Notes under the pieces: model-generated
Told to the model about the DNA's origin: nothing
Databases searched by the model: none
The model's input: only the letters and a program-made list of their open reading frames with translations
Program-made: the position numbers and the translations under genes
Shown here: positions 16,494-25,581 of the stretch, in pieces
How positions within the stretch are numbered: the stretch's first letter is position 1
Layout: each line of letters starts with the position of its first letter
NCBI GenBank assembly: GCA_009784375.1
Contig: WRBV01000006.1
Location: 1 to 60,368, forward strand
Direction: 5' to 3'
Source: Bacillota bacterium
Lineage (GTDB): Bacteria; Bacillota; Clostridia; Christensenellales; UBA1242
DNA: 60,368 bases

Positions 16494-19400
16494 TTATGCT
16501 GCCAATTGAAATTCAAGCCCTAGTCCAATTCTTGTGTAAAGTGTTGTCATGTTGAATGGCAATTCAAAGTCTTCAAGTTGGTCAAGAAGAGAAAGATCAA
16601 GGCGAACATCAAGCAGAATGCTTTCGCCATCGTAGATAACATCAGCAAGTATTATGTTGAACAAGAAGCCGATAATAGCAACATCAAACGGCAATGCACC
16701 ACCAGCCATACCAAGTACGTCACCAAGGATATTGACAACTGGCTGAGCAACTTCTTCATTACCAATTGATGTTTCAGAACCGTTAAAGTTGAATGTGAAT
16801 TGATATACCATCAAGTCAAAGTGTGTTTCATCGCCAACAGTTCTTTCGACAAAGAAGATTGATGAGAATAATGAAATCACGATGTCAAAAATCATTGGGT
16901 CTTCGTTGTAAAGGATTTGTTCAAGTTCTTCACCAATACCGATAACAAAATAGCCGTCTTCTGTAAGTGTTATTGAAATTCCTTCGAAAATTGGCATGAT
17001 ATCACCGAGGATATCGCCAAGGTCAATGTCACCAAGCAATGTGCCAACAAGCATGTCGAACACCATGTTAAATGTTTCTTCATTATTTACAAACTCGATA
17101 AGAAGTGGAACAACAAATTCGATTACCGTATCCATCATCTCGTCATTATTGATACCCTCGACAAGGAAAGAAACGATTGAATCAAAGATTGCATCAAAAT
17201 CATTTTCGATAACGTAAACAAGTTGACCAAGCATAAAGTCCCAAGCAGTTTCAATTACGCGATCTTCAGCAAGCCAATGGATGATCTGGTTAACAACTGT
17301 CGCGAAATAATGATGGAAATCGCCTTCGACTGATTCAATTGCATCAATAAGGAATGAAATTACCCAATCAAATGCATCATCAATCATTTCGTCGTTTAGG
17401 AACCCAACAAGTGTATTAATTAAATTATCGAATTCTGTTGTAAACCAATTGTCGTCTTGGAAGTTAGCGATTGCCTCGTCAAGTACAGCTTCCCACCAAA
17501 TGCGTAGTTCTTCGTCACCAAGCCATGTCTCGACATCAAGGAACAATATGTCAAAGAAGAAATTGAATACTACTTCGTTTTCAAGAAGAATAGGAAGAAG
17601 ATCAATAAGTTCTAATACAAGGTCGCCAACAATATCTTCACTTAAAATTAATTCTGGAAGAAGTGGAAGAAGTTCTTCAAGCAATGCCGCAACAAGCGCT
17701 GGATCATCAAATCCTTCTGGAAGAACTGGTGCAAGGACTGGTATGAGTAATTCAGGAACAAGTGCCTGGATTACTTCATCAGCCAAGAATGTAGGCATAA
17801 TAGTAAGAAGTTTGTCAATAAGTGCAACGGCAAGGCAATCAACTTCGTCGTCCGTGATAATCGCAATAAGTGCATTAACATCGCTAAGAAGCAAGTTAAC
17901 AAGGTGTGTACGTGTTGCTTCATCAAGACCAGGCAACATCATAAGCCCCATGTCGAGAACGAACTCAACAAGTACTTGATCATCAAGAATTTCAAGAAGA
18001 AGCGGGAAAATCTCGTCCATTACTGTTGCGTGCATGTTTTCGCTCGCCATGATTACTGGAAGAAGCTCAAGCAATGCGTCAAGTTGAGTGTCAATCAAGT
18101 GTGCAACAAGTGCTGGATTATTGAATGGTTCAGGAAGAAGACCAGTAAGAAGGTCAGCAATAAGGTCGCCCACAAATTCGATTTCAAGTACGCCACCCAA
18201 GTGAGGAAGCAATACATCAAGCAATCTTACAAGAAGCTCAGCATCAGAAATTGTTACATTTCCGTTTACCATCTGTGTTGCAAGTGTGTATAGTGGACCT
18301 TTTAGTTCTGCGTATAATTCAAACACCATGTCAACAAGGTCGACAAGAAGTTCTGGTGTAAGTCCATCAAGTGGAAGTTCGTCAAGTAACATAGGAATCA
18401 TCATGTCGAAAATGACACCGAAGATTTCCATTCTTTGCTCGCCAAGAATAACAACGTTCAGAACAATAACACCATTGTCAATAAGATCAGGAACTCCCCT
18501 TGCCCAAAGACTTTGACCACATTCAAATGTGTGGAACAAGTCTGTGAATTCAAAGAAGTTTGTTGGAAGCTCTATTGAATTGTCAAGCTCCCACTCGGCT
18601 CTGTCTGTTAATGTTGCCCATGTAATAGTGTTTAGGACAATGTCTCTGAACGCATTATGACCAGCAACATTTGTTCCAGGGTTTGTTGTCCATCTTGCAT
18701 GAACCGTGTCTGTTGCTGGACGCATTCTGTATTCAAATCCAGCAAGGTTTGTTGGTGCTTGTGCAACCCATTGATTCCATGGGTTGATAACATTACGAAC
18801 AGCACCAGTAGCAACGTTCTCGGCACCACCACCTGTTGTTACACGATTAGCGATTCTTGCCGTATTATTTGCAAACACACGCCAGTTCATATAGTCAGGA
18901 GTACCAACCCAATTGCTTACGTTCGCAGCATTGTAATCTTCCCATGCAAGTTCAATCATTTGGTCGATTGCCGTGACTGCTCTTGCTTGAAGAGTTGCAA
19001 AGGTTGGAAGTGTATAAAGACTCATATCACGAACATTACGACCCGCACTACCGTCAATAATACGTGAAGTATTAAGATTCCAACGCATAATGCCATGTGT
19101 TTCGTTTGGTGTTGGAACAATATGCGGAACTTCTTGCGCTACAAGGAACGCATTGGCACCCGCGTTACGCGTACCGCCACCATTTACAAGCCAATTTCTG
19201 TAATCACGGTAGTTTGTGTGAATAGAATTCACATCATTTGTTGGGTTGTGCCATACAAAGTAACGGAACCACGGGTTGTAATCTGCACGGATATCTGTTG
19301 TGCCTGGATAAAACAATAATGCTTCTTCAATAGCCACAAGGTCTATTACTGGAGTTGCCCAATCAAACACAAGACCAGAATGTCTTTCTTGTAACTCAAG

Positions 19401-21005
19401 CATCGCAGGGAAACTTATCATACCATTGTCGTATACAAGGAATGTGTTTTGTTCGAGAACTTGTAAGAATTGCGTTCTTCCTTGACGGTTGTTAAGATTA
19501 TATGTATTAAATTGCGGCGTTGCGATAAACGCATTGTATTCGGCTTCCCATACCAAGAACTCTGGTGATTCTAACCATGCGTCAAACATCCCAGGGTCAC
19601 GAACATGTGCATTTATATTACGGTTTTTCTCTGAAATAATGTCATTAACCATACCAGGTCCCATGATTGCATTCATAACTACTCCAAGAAGGAACCCGAG
19701 TCCACCAAGAGCATCTTGCAGCATATCAACCATCATGTCTCTAACAACTGGTGCGATTTCTGCCCTTAATAACGCTTCGTCGGTAAACATTTCAAACATA
19801 GCTGGCATTCCAAGCATAAGGTGCATCAATGGACGCATTAACTCTTGGAATCTCTCTTCACCCTGAAGGTTGTAAATGTCTGGGTTTCCAAGTGATGGAA
19901 GAATAAGTTCAAGCAATTGTCCAAGTCCAACACCAGGGAGCATGTTTGGTTCAAGTTCGTCTTCAAGGTCAATAAGGTTACCCATTACCGCCATCATAAG
20001 TGTTGCAAACAAAGTGTCTTGACAACCATTTGCTGCTGCTACTACATCAGCAAGGTCGTCTGGGAAAAATTCACGAAGAAGTCCAACAACATCAAGCCCC
20101 ATGTCATTTACAAGATCGCTAAAGCCCATGTTCGAGAGGTCAGATGGTAAAAGGTCTTCCATAAGTTCACGAAGGGTCATGTTGCGAAATTCAGCTGGAA
20201 GTTCTGCGATTAAAAGTTCACGAAGACTTACACCACGAAGTTCGGTTGGAACAAGTTCAAGCAACATTTCTTCTAACCCAAGTTGACGCAGTAAATCAGG
20301 AGTAAGAAGTTGCAACATAATTGACTGGATTTGTGCACGTGTAAAGTAAGTGTTAAGTAAGTCATTTACGATTTGTCCTACACCACGAAGTTGGTCGCTT
20401 TCAAGAATGAGCAATATAACTCGACGGATGTCGTCTTGGAAGTTTTGAACATCGTTCTGAAGGAATCCAATTAAAACTTGGCGAATAAATTGTTGAGCTT
20501 CTTCAATTTGACCACTACGCAAAAATCTAAGCACAGCTTCGGTCATTATTTCACCAAAGCTAGCAACATCATTTTCAATCAAGAAAACCAAAAGGAATTC
20601 TGTGAGAAATTCACCAAATCCTTCGACTTGGTCGTTTTGCAGAATATCAAGTAAACCTTGTTTTATTGTACCTTGGACACCTGCCATGCCACTTTCAACC
20701 AATCCAACAAGAAGAGGTTGAAGAAGTTCACGGAGATCTTCGGTTTCTGCGTTAACCAAAAAGTTCAAAAGAATAGGACGAAGTTCGTCACGCAACAATT
20801 CGGTAAGGTCAAGTTCACCGAACTCGCCACCGTTAACTGTTAAACCAGACATATTAAATTGTCGGTTATTATTAGTTGGTCCTGGACCAGGTCCTGGACC
20901 ATCATTATCATTACCTGCAAGCAATACCATTGGCAAAGCAATTACCGGTACGATAAGAATCATGGCAACAAGTGTCGCAATCATGCGTTTTGAAGCTCTA
21001 ATCAT
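16494..21005 (-). CDS. Giant secreted or membrane-anchored Leu/Asp/Glu-rich repeat protein
   Basis: A 1503-residue protein with an N-terminal hydrophobic segment (residues about 9-30) that is a signal peptide or anchor, followed by a GPGPGPGPTNNN linker. Residues 55-350 and 880-1330 consist of degenerate amphipathic helical repeats of roughly 25-40 residues rich in Leu, Asp and Glu (motifs such as LLPELL, LRELL, FLIEND), resembling an alpha-solenoid. The segment at about 480-860 is different, rich in Trp, Asn and Thr and probably globular. The last 150 residues look beta-rich. There are no cysteines of note, no LPxTG signal and no catalytic motif. It is not recognised as a known family. AGAGGA precedes the ATG, and the leader has possible RNA structure. 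Confidence 0.8.
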   Translation of the reverse strand: MIRASKRMIATLVAMILIVPVIALPMVLLAGNDNDGPGPGPGPTNNNRQFNMSGLTVNGGEFGELDLTELLRDELRPILLNFLVNAETEDLRELLQPLLVGLVESGMAGVQGTIKQGLLDILQNDQVEGFGEFLTEFLLVFLIENDVASFGEIMTEAVLRFLRSGQIEEAQQFIRQVLIGFLQNDVQNFQDDIRRVILLILESDQLRGVGQIVNDLLNTYFTRAQIQSIMLQLLTPDLLRQLGLEEMLLELVPTELRGVSLRELLIAELPAEFRNMTLRELMEDLLPSDLSNMGFSDLVNDMGLDVVGLLREFFPDDLADVVAAANGCQDTLFATLMMAVMGNLIDLEDELEPNMLPGVGLGQLLELILPSLGNPDIYNLQGEERFQELMRPLMHLMLGMPAMFEMFTDEALLRAEIAPVVRDMMVDMLQDALGGLGFLLGVVMNAIMGPGMVNDIISEKNRNINAHVRDPGMFDAWLESPEFLVWEAEYNAFIATPQFNTYNLNNRQGRTQFLQVLEQNTFLVYDNGMISFPAMLELQERHSGLVFDWATPVIDLVAIEEALLFYPGTTDIRADYNPWFRYFVWHNPTNDVNSIHTNYRDYRNWLVNGGGTRNAGANAFLVAQEVPHIVPTPNETHGIMRWNLNTSRIIDGSAGRNVRDMSLYTLPTFATLQARAVTAIDQMIELAWEDYNAANVSNWVGTPDYMNWRVFANNTARIANRVTTGGGAENVATGAVRNVINPWNQWVAQAPTNLAGFEYRMRPATDTVHARWTTNPGTNVAGHNAFRDIVLNTITWATLTDRAEWELDNSIELPTNFFEFTDLFHTFECGQSLWARGVPDLIDNGVIVLNVVILGEQRMEIFGVIFDMMIPMLLDELPLDGLTPELLVDLVDMVFELYAELKGPLYTLATQMVNGNVTISDAELLVRLLDVLLPHLGGVLEIEFVGDLIADLLTGLLPEPFNNPALVAHLIDTQLDALLELLPVIMASENMHATVMDEIFPLLLEILDDQVLVEFVLDMGLMMLPGLDEATRTHLVNLLLSDVNALIAIITDDEVDCLAVALIDKLLTIMPTFLADEVIQALVPELLIPVLAPVLPEGFDDPALVAALLEELLPLLPELILSEDIVGDLVLELIDLLPILLENEVVFNFFFDILFLDVETWLGDEELRIWWEAVLDEAIANFQDDNWFTTEFDNLINTLVGFLNDEMIDDAFDWVISFLIDAIESVEGDFHHYFATVVNQIIHWLAEDRVIETAWDFMLGQLVYVIENDFDAIFDSIVSFLVEGINNDEMMDTVIEFVVPLLIEFVNNEETFNMVFDMLVGTLLGDIDLGDILGDIMPIFEGISITLTEDGYFVIGIGEELEQILYNEDPMIFDIVISLFSSIFFVERTVGDETHFDLMVYQFTFNFNGSETSIGNEEVAQPVVNILGDVLGMAGGALPFDVAIIGFLFNIILADVIYDGESILLDVRLDLSLLDQLEDFELPFNMTTLYTRIGLGLEFQLAA

Positions 21006-21062
21006 AATTATTTAAATCCTCTTATATTTTGAGATTTGTCTTCTGACGTATTCGGAACTATG

Positions 21063-21150
21063 TATATAGCAAAGCATGGGCAGATTCTCTACCCGCACTT
21101 GGTGTAAGTTTACAGATTTAACTACCCAATTGTCAATGGCAAAGCTATAT
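21063..21150 (-). promoter_or_regulatory. Possible structured leader of the 1503-residue gene
   Basis: On the minus strand, outer arms ATATAGC (21150-21144) and GCTATAT (21070-21064) enclose an inner hairpin GGGTAGAGAATCTGCCC (21094-21078). It does not match a riboswitch class I can name. It could be a cis-regulatory RNA or chance pairing in AT-rich DNA. Confidence 0.25.
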
Positions 21151-21184
21151 GTATCTTTTATATTAATTAATAGATTGATAGCTA

Positions 21185-21213
21185 TTGCGATTTTTGTAAC
21201 AATATGTTATATT
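21185..21213 (+). promoter_or_regulatory. Leaderless promoter of the 21219 gene
   Basis: TTGCGA (21185-21190), 17 nt, TATATT (21208-21213), then 5 nt to the ATG at 21219. Confidence 0.6.
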
Positions 21214-21218
21214 ATGAC

Positions 21219-21530
21219 ATGAAAAAAGTATCAAAAAAATCACCAAGCTTTGAGGGCAATCAACTTAAGAAAGAACGAAAATATTGGTCGGTAACCGCAA
21301 TGATGGATCATGCAGGCGGCGGACACCATGGTGTTTTAACTTTTCCTGTTTCTGGACAAGATCTTAATATTGTATTTGCAAAAGTTAGAAAGACTCCTGG
21401 TGTAAAAAAATGCGATTTCCCTATTACAAGTTTCGAGCCAATTACATATGAAAAATTCCTCGAAATGGAGGAACTTTTGAAAGAGATGCCACCTGTATCC
21501 GAACTTCCACGAGAAAAAAGCTTTAGATAA
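21219..21530 (+). CDS. Hypothetical protein, 103 residues
   Basis: I do not recognise this protein. It is basic at the N-terminus (MKKVSKKS) and contains a His/Gly-rich segment MMDHAGGGHHG near residue 35, which could bind a metal or nucleic acid. It has no membrane segment. The start at 21219 is preferred because the in-frame ATG at 21204 lies within the promoter. It converges on sigF and overlaps its last codons by 8 bp. Confidence 0.65.
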   Translation: MKKVSKKSPSFEGNQLKKERKYWSVTAMMDHAGGGHHGVLTFPVSGQDLNIVFAKVRKTPGVKKCDFPITSFEPITYEKFLEMEELLKEMPPVSELPREKSFR

Positions 21531-22257
21531 CTTCTGATCCAAAATCATCTCTGAATTGCGAGATGATTTTTTGTTCAATACGACTTACTTGGACTTGGCT
21601 TATACCAAGCTTTTCTGCTACTTGGGATTGTGTCATATTTCTAAAGTATCGAAGAATAATAATTTTTCTGTCACGAAGTTCAAGCGAGTCTAACATATTT
21701 TTTATCATAATCTTGTCATCAAGATTGGTATTCTCGGCAATTGGAATTCGCTCGGACAGACTTAGTCCTTCGTCACCCTCACCACTTTTGTCACTCTTGT
21801 CAAACAATGACAATGGCATTTGGGCGGCTTCCATTGCGTAAATTACCTCTTCACGAGTACTTCCAAGTTCGGATGCAATATCATCAATTGTTGGAGAATA
21901 TTCTTCACCACTTTTCGATGCTACTAATCTTTTTATTTGCACATATAATGCTTTGACGCTTCGACTTACCTTAATCGCACCATCGTCACGCAAGAATCGT
22001 TTAACCTCGCCCGCTATTAAAGGTACAGCATATGTTGTGAATTTTACATTATAATTACTATCGTATTTATTTATGGCTTTAACAAAACCAAGTGACCCAA
22101 GCTGGAAGAGATCATCATAGTCAACACCTTTTCCAATATAGCGTTTAATTATTGATTTAATCAAAGGTGCATTTGATTCAATAAGAGTAGTCTTGGATTG
22201 ATTACACCCATCTTTTGCCAATGTTAAAAGACGAGAAGTTTCTTCTACCGAGAGCAT
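21523..22257 (-). CDS. sigF: RNA polymerase sporulation sigma factor F
   Basis: A 244-residue sigma-70-family protein. Region 2 reads NLIES-like APLIKSIIKRY, DYDDLFQLGSLGFVKAINKYD and FTTYAVPLIAGEVKRFLRD. Region 4 ends with the helix-turn-helix MTQSQVAEKLGISQVQVSRIE. Being third after spoIIAA and spoIIAB identifies it as sigma F, the first forespore-specific factor. GGGAGGG precedes the ATG. The 3' end contains a hairpin that also serves the convergent gene. Confidence 0.96.
   Translation of the reverse strand: MLSVEETSRLLTLAKDGCNQSKTTLIESNAPLIKSIIKRYIGKGVDYDDLFQLGSLGFVKAINKYDSNYNVKFTTYAVPLIAGEVKRFLRDDGAIKVSRSVKALYVQIKRLVASKSGEEYSPTIDDIASELGSTREEVIYAMEAAQMPLSLFDKSDKSGEGDEGLSLSERIPIAENTNLDDKIMIKNMLDSLELRDRKIIILRYFRNMTQSQVAEKLGISQVQVSRIEQKIISQFRDDFGSEVI
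21541..21572 (+). terminator. Terminator of the 21219 gene, inside sigF
   Basis: A perfect 11-bp stem AAAATCATCTC/GAGATGATTTT with an 8-nt loop followed by T residues lies 10 bp after the plus-strand stop. It is embedded in the last codons of sigF. Confidence 0.7.
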
Positions 22258-22272
22258 ATTTGAAACCCTCCC

Positions 22273-22779
22273 CTATGCCTGTTTAACCTTGTTGGAAGTC
22301 TCTTTTGTAAAAAATTTCTGCATCGTAATTGTGGTGCCAGAGCCTTCCCGACTTTGCACATTAAGCGAATCCATAAAGGATTGCATGACGGTGAATCCCA
22401 TGCCACTTCTTTCCTCGTCGGCGCGAGTTGTAACGAACGGTTGCATTGCATTTTCTATATCTTTTATTCCCCGTCCGGTGTCAGATATACTTATATTGAT
22501 GTGTGTTTCATATAACTCACATTCGATTTTTATGATCTCGATACTTTGGGAAAGTGGCTTTGTATTGTTATAGGCATGTACCACACAGTTTGTAACCGCT
22601 TCGCTTACTGCCGTTTTTATGTCATTAATTTCATCCAAAGTCGGATTAATGCTTGATGCAAATGCCGCGACCGTGGAACGTGCAAAACTCTCGTTCAATG
22701 AATGAGCTGGCAGTTCAAGTTTCATTTTGTTAATGCAACCCGCAATGATTGGCTTTTCAATTTTTGATTTTGTACTCAT
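22273..22779 (-). CDS. spoIIAB: Anti-sigma F factor SpoIIAB
   Basis: A 168-residue GHKL-fold kinase that binds and inhibits sigma F and phosphorylates SpoIIAA. The N-box EAVTNCVVHAY and the G1 motif SDTGRGI are present, and ERSGMGFTVM forms the ATP lid. It has about 20 residues more at the N-terminus than typical SpoIIAB; the start is supported by GGAG upstream, though MKLELPAHS at residue 19 is where most homologues begin. Confidence 0.95.
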   Translation of the reverse strand: MSTKSKIEKPIIAGCINKMKLELPAHSLNESFARSTVAAFASSINPTLDEINDIKTAVSEAVTNCVVHAYNNTKPLSQSIEIIKIECELYETHINISISDTGRGIKDIENAMQPFVTTRADEERSGMGFTVMQSFMDSLNVQSREGSGTTITMQKFFTKETSNKVKQA

Positions 22780-22795
22780 AGTTTCTCCTTTACCA

Positions 22796-23104
22796 CTAAC
22801 TTATCTTTGGCATGATTGAATATAGTCCTGTCATTTTGAATATTCGCTCTGCCTGAGATGATGGGTTACTTATATAAATTGGAACGTTGCGGTCTTTCAT
22901 TTTCTTATAACGACCTATTAAAACACCTATGCCTGTTGAATCCATAAACTTCAAATTTGCAAGGTCAATAATAATTTGTGCAGCACGTGATTGCCCCATA
23001 AGATTATCAAGATGTTGGCGCGTATATTCGGCGCTGTGATGATCAAGTTCGCCATCAAGTGATATATATAAGACATTTTGATGAAGTCGTGTTTTAAGAT
23101 GCAC
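22796..23104 (-). CDS. spoIIAA: Anti-anti-sigma factor SpoIIAA
   Basis: A 102-residue STAS-domain protein that releases sigma F from SpoIIAB when unphosphorylated. The phosphorylatable Ser is in FMDSTGIGVLIG. The start codon is GTG, preceded by GGGGGAG. First gene of the spoIIAA-spoIIAB-sigF operon. Confidence 0.95.
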   Translation of the reverse strand: MHLKTRLHQNVLYISLDGELDHHSAEYTRQHLDNLMGQSRAAQIIIDLANLKFMDSTGIGVLIGRYKKMKDRNVPIYISNPSSQAERIFKMTGLYSIMPKIS

Positions 23105-23141
23105 GGATACTCCCCCTTTTAAAGTTGTATAAGTGTAGAAA

Positions 23142-23170
23142 ATAACCTGTCATAATTTTTGACAGGTTAT
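23142..23170 (-). terminator. Terminator between asd region and spoIIA operon
   Basis: Stem ATAACCTGTCA/TGACAGGTTAT with a 7-nt loop followed on the minus strand by TTTTCT. It closes the asd transcript and isolates spoIIA. Confidence 0.8.
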
Positions 23171-23196
23171 GTAAGTTATTGACGAAAAATGAAGAA

Positions 23197-23367
23197 TTAA
23201 TACAAAATAAAAATCACGGTTTTTACAACCATTAATACCAATACAAGTAATATAGAAACAAGATAAAAAACCTTTAACGAAAGTTCAAGATACCAAGATA
23301 TAACAGCAAGTAAGATAAAACCAATAAAAAACAAAAGCAAAAATTGCAAATTAAAAACATCTATCAT
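23197..23367 (-). CDS. Small two-helix membrane protein, 56 residues (candidate)
   Basis: The open frame runs from ATG at 23367 to TAA at 23197, starts 10 bp after the asd stop and ends before the terminator. It begins MIDVFNLQFLLLFFIG and consists almost wholly of two hydrophobic helices joined near residues 25-32 (SWYLELSLK). No Shine-Dalgarno sequence is seen, so expression would depend on coupling to asd. No family is recognised; AT-rich DNA can give hydrophobic frames by chance. Confidence 0.45.
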   Translation of the reverse strand: MIDVFNLQFLLLFFIGFILLAVISWYLELSLKVFYLVSILLVLVLMVVKTVIFILY

Positions 23368-23377
23368 TTATGAATTA

Positions 23378-24409
23378 TTATGAATTCGCATTGTTGATTA
23401 TGTGATGCATAATTTGCACAGCATTTGTTGCCGCACCTTTGCGGACATTATCTGCAACACAGAAAAGGTTTATTGTATTTTGCCTGCTTGAATCCATTCG
23501 GATTCTACCAACATATACAGGATCTTTGTTGTCAGCAATCATTGGCATTGGATAAACATTATTTTGTACGTCGTCCACAACAACCAAGCCCTTGTTTTCT
23601 TTTTCGGCGTTTTCAAGGACATTTTTTACTTGCTCAATCGTAATATCATTTTTAAATTCAATATTCATCGAGACCGAATGACAATTTAATATTGGCACGC
23701 GAACAGTAGTTGCGGTAATTGCAAGATCTTGCTTCCCAAGTATTTTGCGAGTCTCGTTTATCATTTTTTCTTCTTCTTTTGTATAACCGTTCTCCAGAAA
23801 AACATCTATATGTGGTATAAGATTATTATATATTGGATGTGGGTAGAATTCATTAATCTTCCCTTCCTTGGTAATTTCAAAATCTTTTATACCATCCTTG
23901 CCAGAACCACTTACCGCCTGGTATGTCGAGAAAATTACTCGTTTGATAGAAAAGGCATCCTCAAGTGGTTTCAGAACAACAACAGATTGAATAGTAGAAC
24001 AGTTGGGGTTTGCAATCACCAAAGGTACCCCTTGAACGTTGTATCTAGGGTCATCTAAAACATATTTGTTAACTTCAGGAACAACAAGTGGAGTGTTCTC
24101 ATCCATACGAAACGCACTTGAGTTATCTATTGAAATGCCCCCAAGCTTTTTAACTATTGGTATAAATTGTTTTGAAATGTCTCCACCTGCTGCAAACAAT
24201 ACAAAGTTAGGGCGCATGATTTCAAGGTTTTCTTGATTTAATGTAATACAAACATACTCGACATTATTGACTTTGATTTTTTTGCCAGCACTCTTCTCAC
24301 TTGAAAAAAGAAAGAGTTTGCTATTTTTGACCTTATATTCATTTGAAAGTAATTCAAGCATTTTGCCACCAACCATACCAGTCGCACCGACGATTGCTAT
24401 TTTTATCAT
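23378..24409 (-). CDS. asd: Aspartate-semialdehyde dehydrogenase
   Basis: A 343-residue enzyme that reduces aspartyl phosphate to aspartate semialdehyde, the branch point to lysine/diaminopimelate, threonine and methionine. The N-terminal NADP-binding GATGMVG and the catalytic Cys in NPNCSTIQ are present, and His in the HIDVF region near residue 205 is a family landmark. AAGGAGG precedes the ATG. It works with dapA and ddh elsewhere in this window. Confidence 0.95.
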   Translation of the reverse strand: MIKIAIVGATGMVGGKMLELLSNEYKVKNSKLFLFSSEKSAGKKIKVNNVEYVCITLNQENLEIMRPNFVLFAAGGDISKQFIPIVKKLGGISIDNSSAFRMDENTPLVVPEVNKYVLDDPRYNVQGVPLVIANPNCSTIQSVVVLKPLEDAFSIKRVIFSTYQAVSGSGKDGIKDFEITKEGKINEFYPHPIYNNLIPHIDVFLENGYTKEEEKMINETRKILGKQDLAITATTVRVPILNCHSVSMNIEFKNDITIEQVKNVLENAEKENKGLVVVDDVQNNVYPMPMIADNKDPVYVGRIRMDSSRQNTINLFCVADNVRKGAATNAVQIMHHIINNANS

Positions 24410-24419
24410 TATTTCCTCC

Positions 24420-24449
24420 TTGCAAGATTATGTATTTGCATGCTATGTT
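24420..24449 (+). promoter_or_regulatory. Putative promoter of the GltD-like gene
   Basis: TTGCAA (24420-24425), 18 nt, TATGTT (24444-24449), then 7 nt to the ATG at 24457. No ribosome binding site. Confidence 0.45.
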
Positions 24450-24456
24450 TTAAGAT

Positions 24457-25581
24457 ATGAAAAATGAACTAGACAAGTGTATTGGTTGCAAGGTTGCATT
24501 TTGCAATGGCTGCCCATGTGGTACAGATGTTGGACATATCATTCAATTAATCAAATCAGGCAACTTGGATGAGGCTGGGCAATTGCTTTTTTTTAATAAT
24601 CCATTAAGTGCAATTACAGGTGCAATTTGTCCAAGTCATGAATTTTGCACAAAATCTTGTATACTTTCAAGAAAAGGAAACCCAGTTAATTTTTCAAACA
24701 TAGAACGAGAAATCTCAAAACAGTACTTGGAAAAATTGGCTACGGGTGAATTAGGAATAGCCATTCAAGACAATCTTCACGCTAGACATTTCGCTGTTGT
24801 TGGTGGCGGACCTGCTGGGATTGCTTTTGCATTTTATGCAATACTTGCTGGACATAATGTTGTATTATTTGAACGTGAATCTGAGCTTGGTGGGATGTTA
24901 CGATACGGCATCCCAGACATGCGACTTGATAAAAGTTTGATTGATAAACTTGAAAATGTACTTGTAAACAGGATGGGTATTAGAATTTACAAAAATACCG
25001 AATTTGTATCTTCAAAAGATTATTTTGATGAAATCATAGTTGCAACGGGCGTAGGTTCAAGTAAGAGACTTGACATAGATGGCAAGGAACACGCAATTGG
25101 TGCACTTGAATTTTTGAAAGAAATGAATACATCCCCATGCGATTTGACTGGTCAAAACATTGTAATTGTCGGCGGAGGCAATGTTGCGGTCGATTGTGCC
25201 ATTGTCGCAAAACATCATGGCGCAAACACAACACTTTGTTATCGCAAATCCAAACAAGATCTGCGAGCATATCCAAAAGAAATTGAACATGCCGAAAAAA
25301 TGGGAGTCAAATTCGAGTTCTGGGCATCACCATCGCAAATCAAAAAAGGTAAAGCCATATTTGAAAGAGACGGAAAAGAAATTTCTTTTTGCTCGGACAA
25401 AACAATCATTGCTATTGGTCAAGATATTACCAAACCCGAAATAGATGGCGCACATTATATCGGAGACTGTGTTACTGGAACACGTACAATAATCGAGGCG
25501 GTTGCAAGTGCAAAGAAGCTGCTCGATAAACTACATAAAGAAGCAATTGCAAAAGCAAAGGAATTTTTTAAATTAGATTAA
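24457..25581 (+). CDS. GltD-like FAD/NAD(P) oxidoreductase
   Basis: A 374-residue flavoprotein resembling the small subunit of glutamate synthase and related electron-transfer subunits. The N-terminus has cysteine motifs for iron-sulfur clusters (CIGC, CNGCPCG, CPSHEFCTKSC). The FAD-binding site is VGGGPAGIAFA near residue 112 and the NAD(P) site IVGGGNVAVDCA near residue 237. The C-terminal FAD contact is AIGQD with YIGDCVTG. No glutamate synthase large subunit is nearby, so the partner is unknown. It is shorter than GltD (about 450-490). It diverges from asd and overlaps the ddh 3' end by 9 bp. Confidence 0.8.
   Translation: MKNELDKCIGCKVAFCNGCPCGTDVGHIIQLIKSGNLDEAGQLLFFNNPLSAITGAICPSHEFCTKSCILSRKGNPVNFSNIEREISKQYLEKLATGELGIAIQDNLHARHFAVVGGGPAGIAFAFYAILAGHNVVLFERESELGGMLRYGIPDMRLDKSLIDKLENVLVNRMGIRIYKNTEFVSSKDYFDEIIVATGVGSSKRLDIDGKEHAIGALEFLKEMNTSPCDLTGQNIVIVGGGNVAVDCAIVAKHHGANTTLCYRKSKQDLRAYPKEIEHAEKMGVKFEFWASPSQIKKGKAIFERDGKEISFCSDKTIIAIGQDITKPEIDGAHYIGDCVTGTRTIIEAVASAKKLLDKLHKEAIAKAKEFFKLD

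Noticed and set aside
17449..17979. 176-codon Ser/Arg/Thr-rich plus-strand frame opposite the 1503-residue gene
   Set aside because: Its composition is what the antisense of a Leu/Asp/Glu-rich repeat gene gives; there is no start signal.
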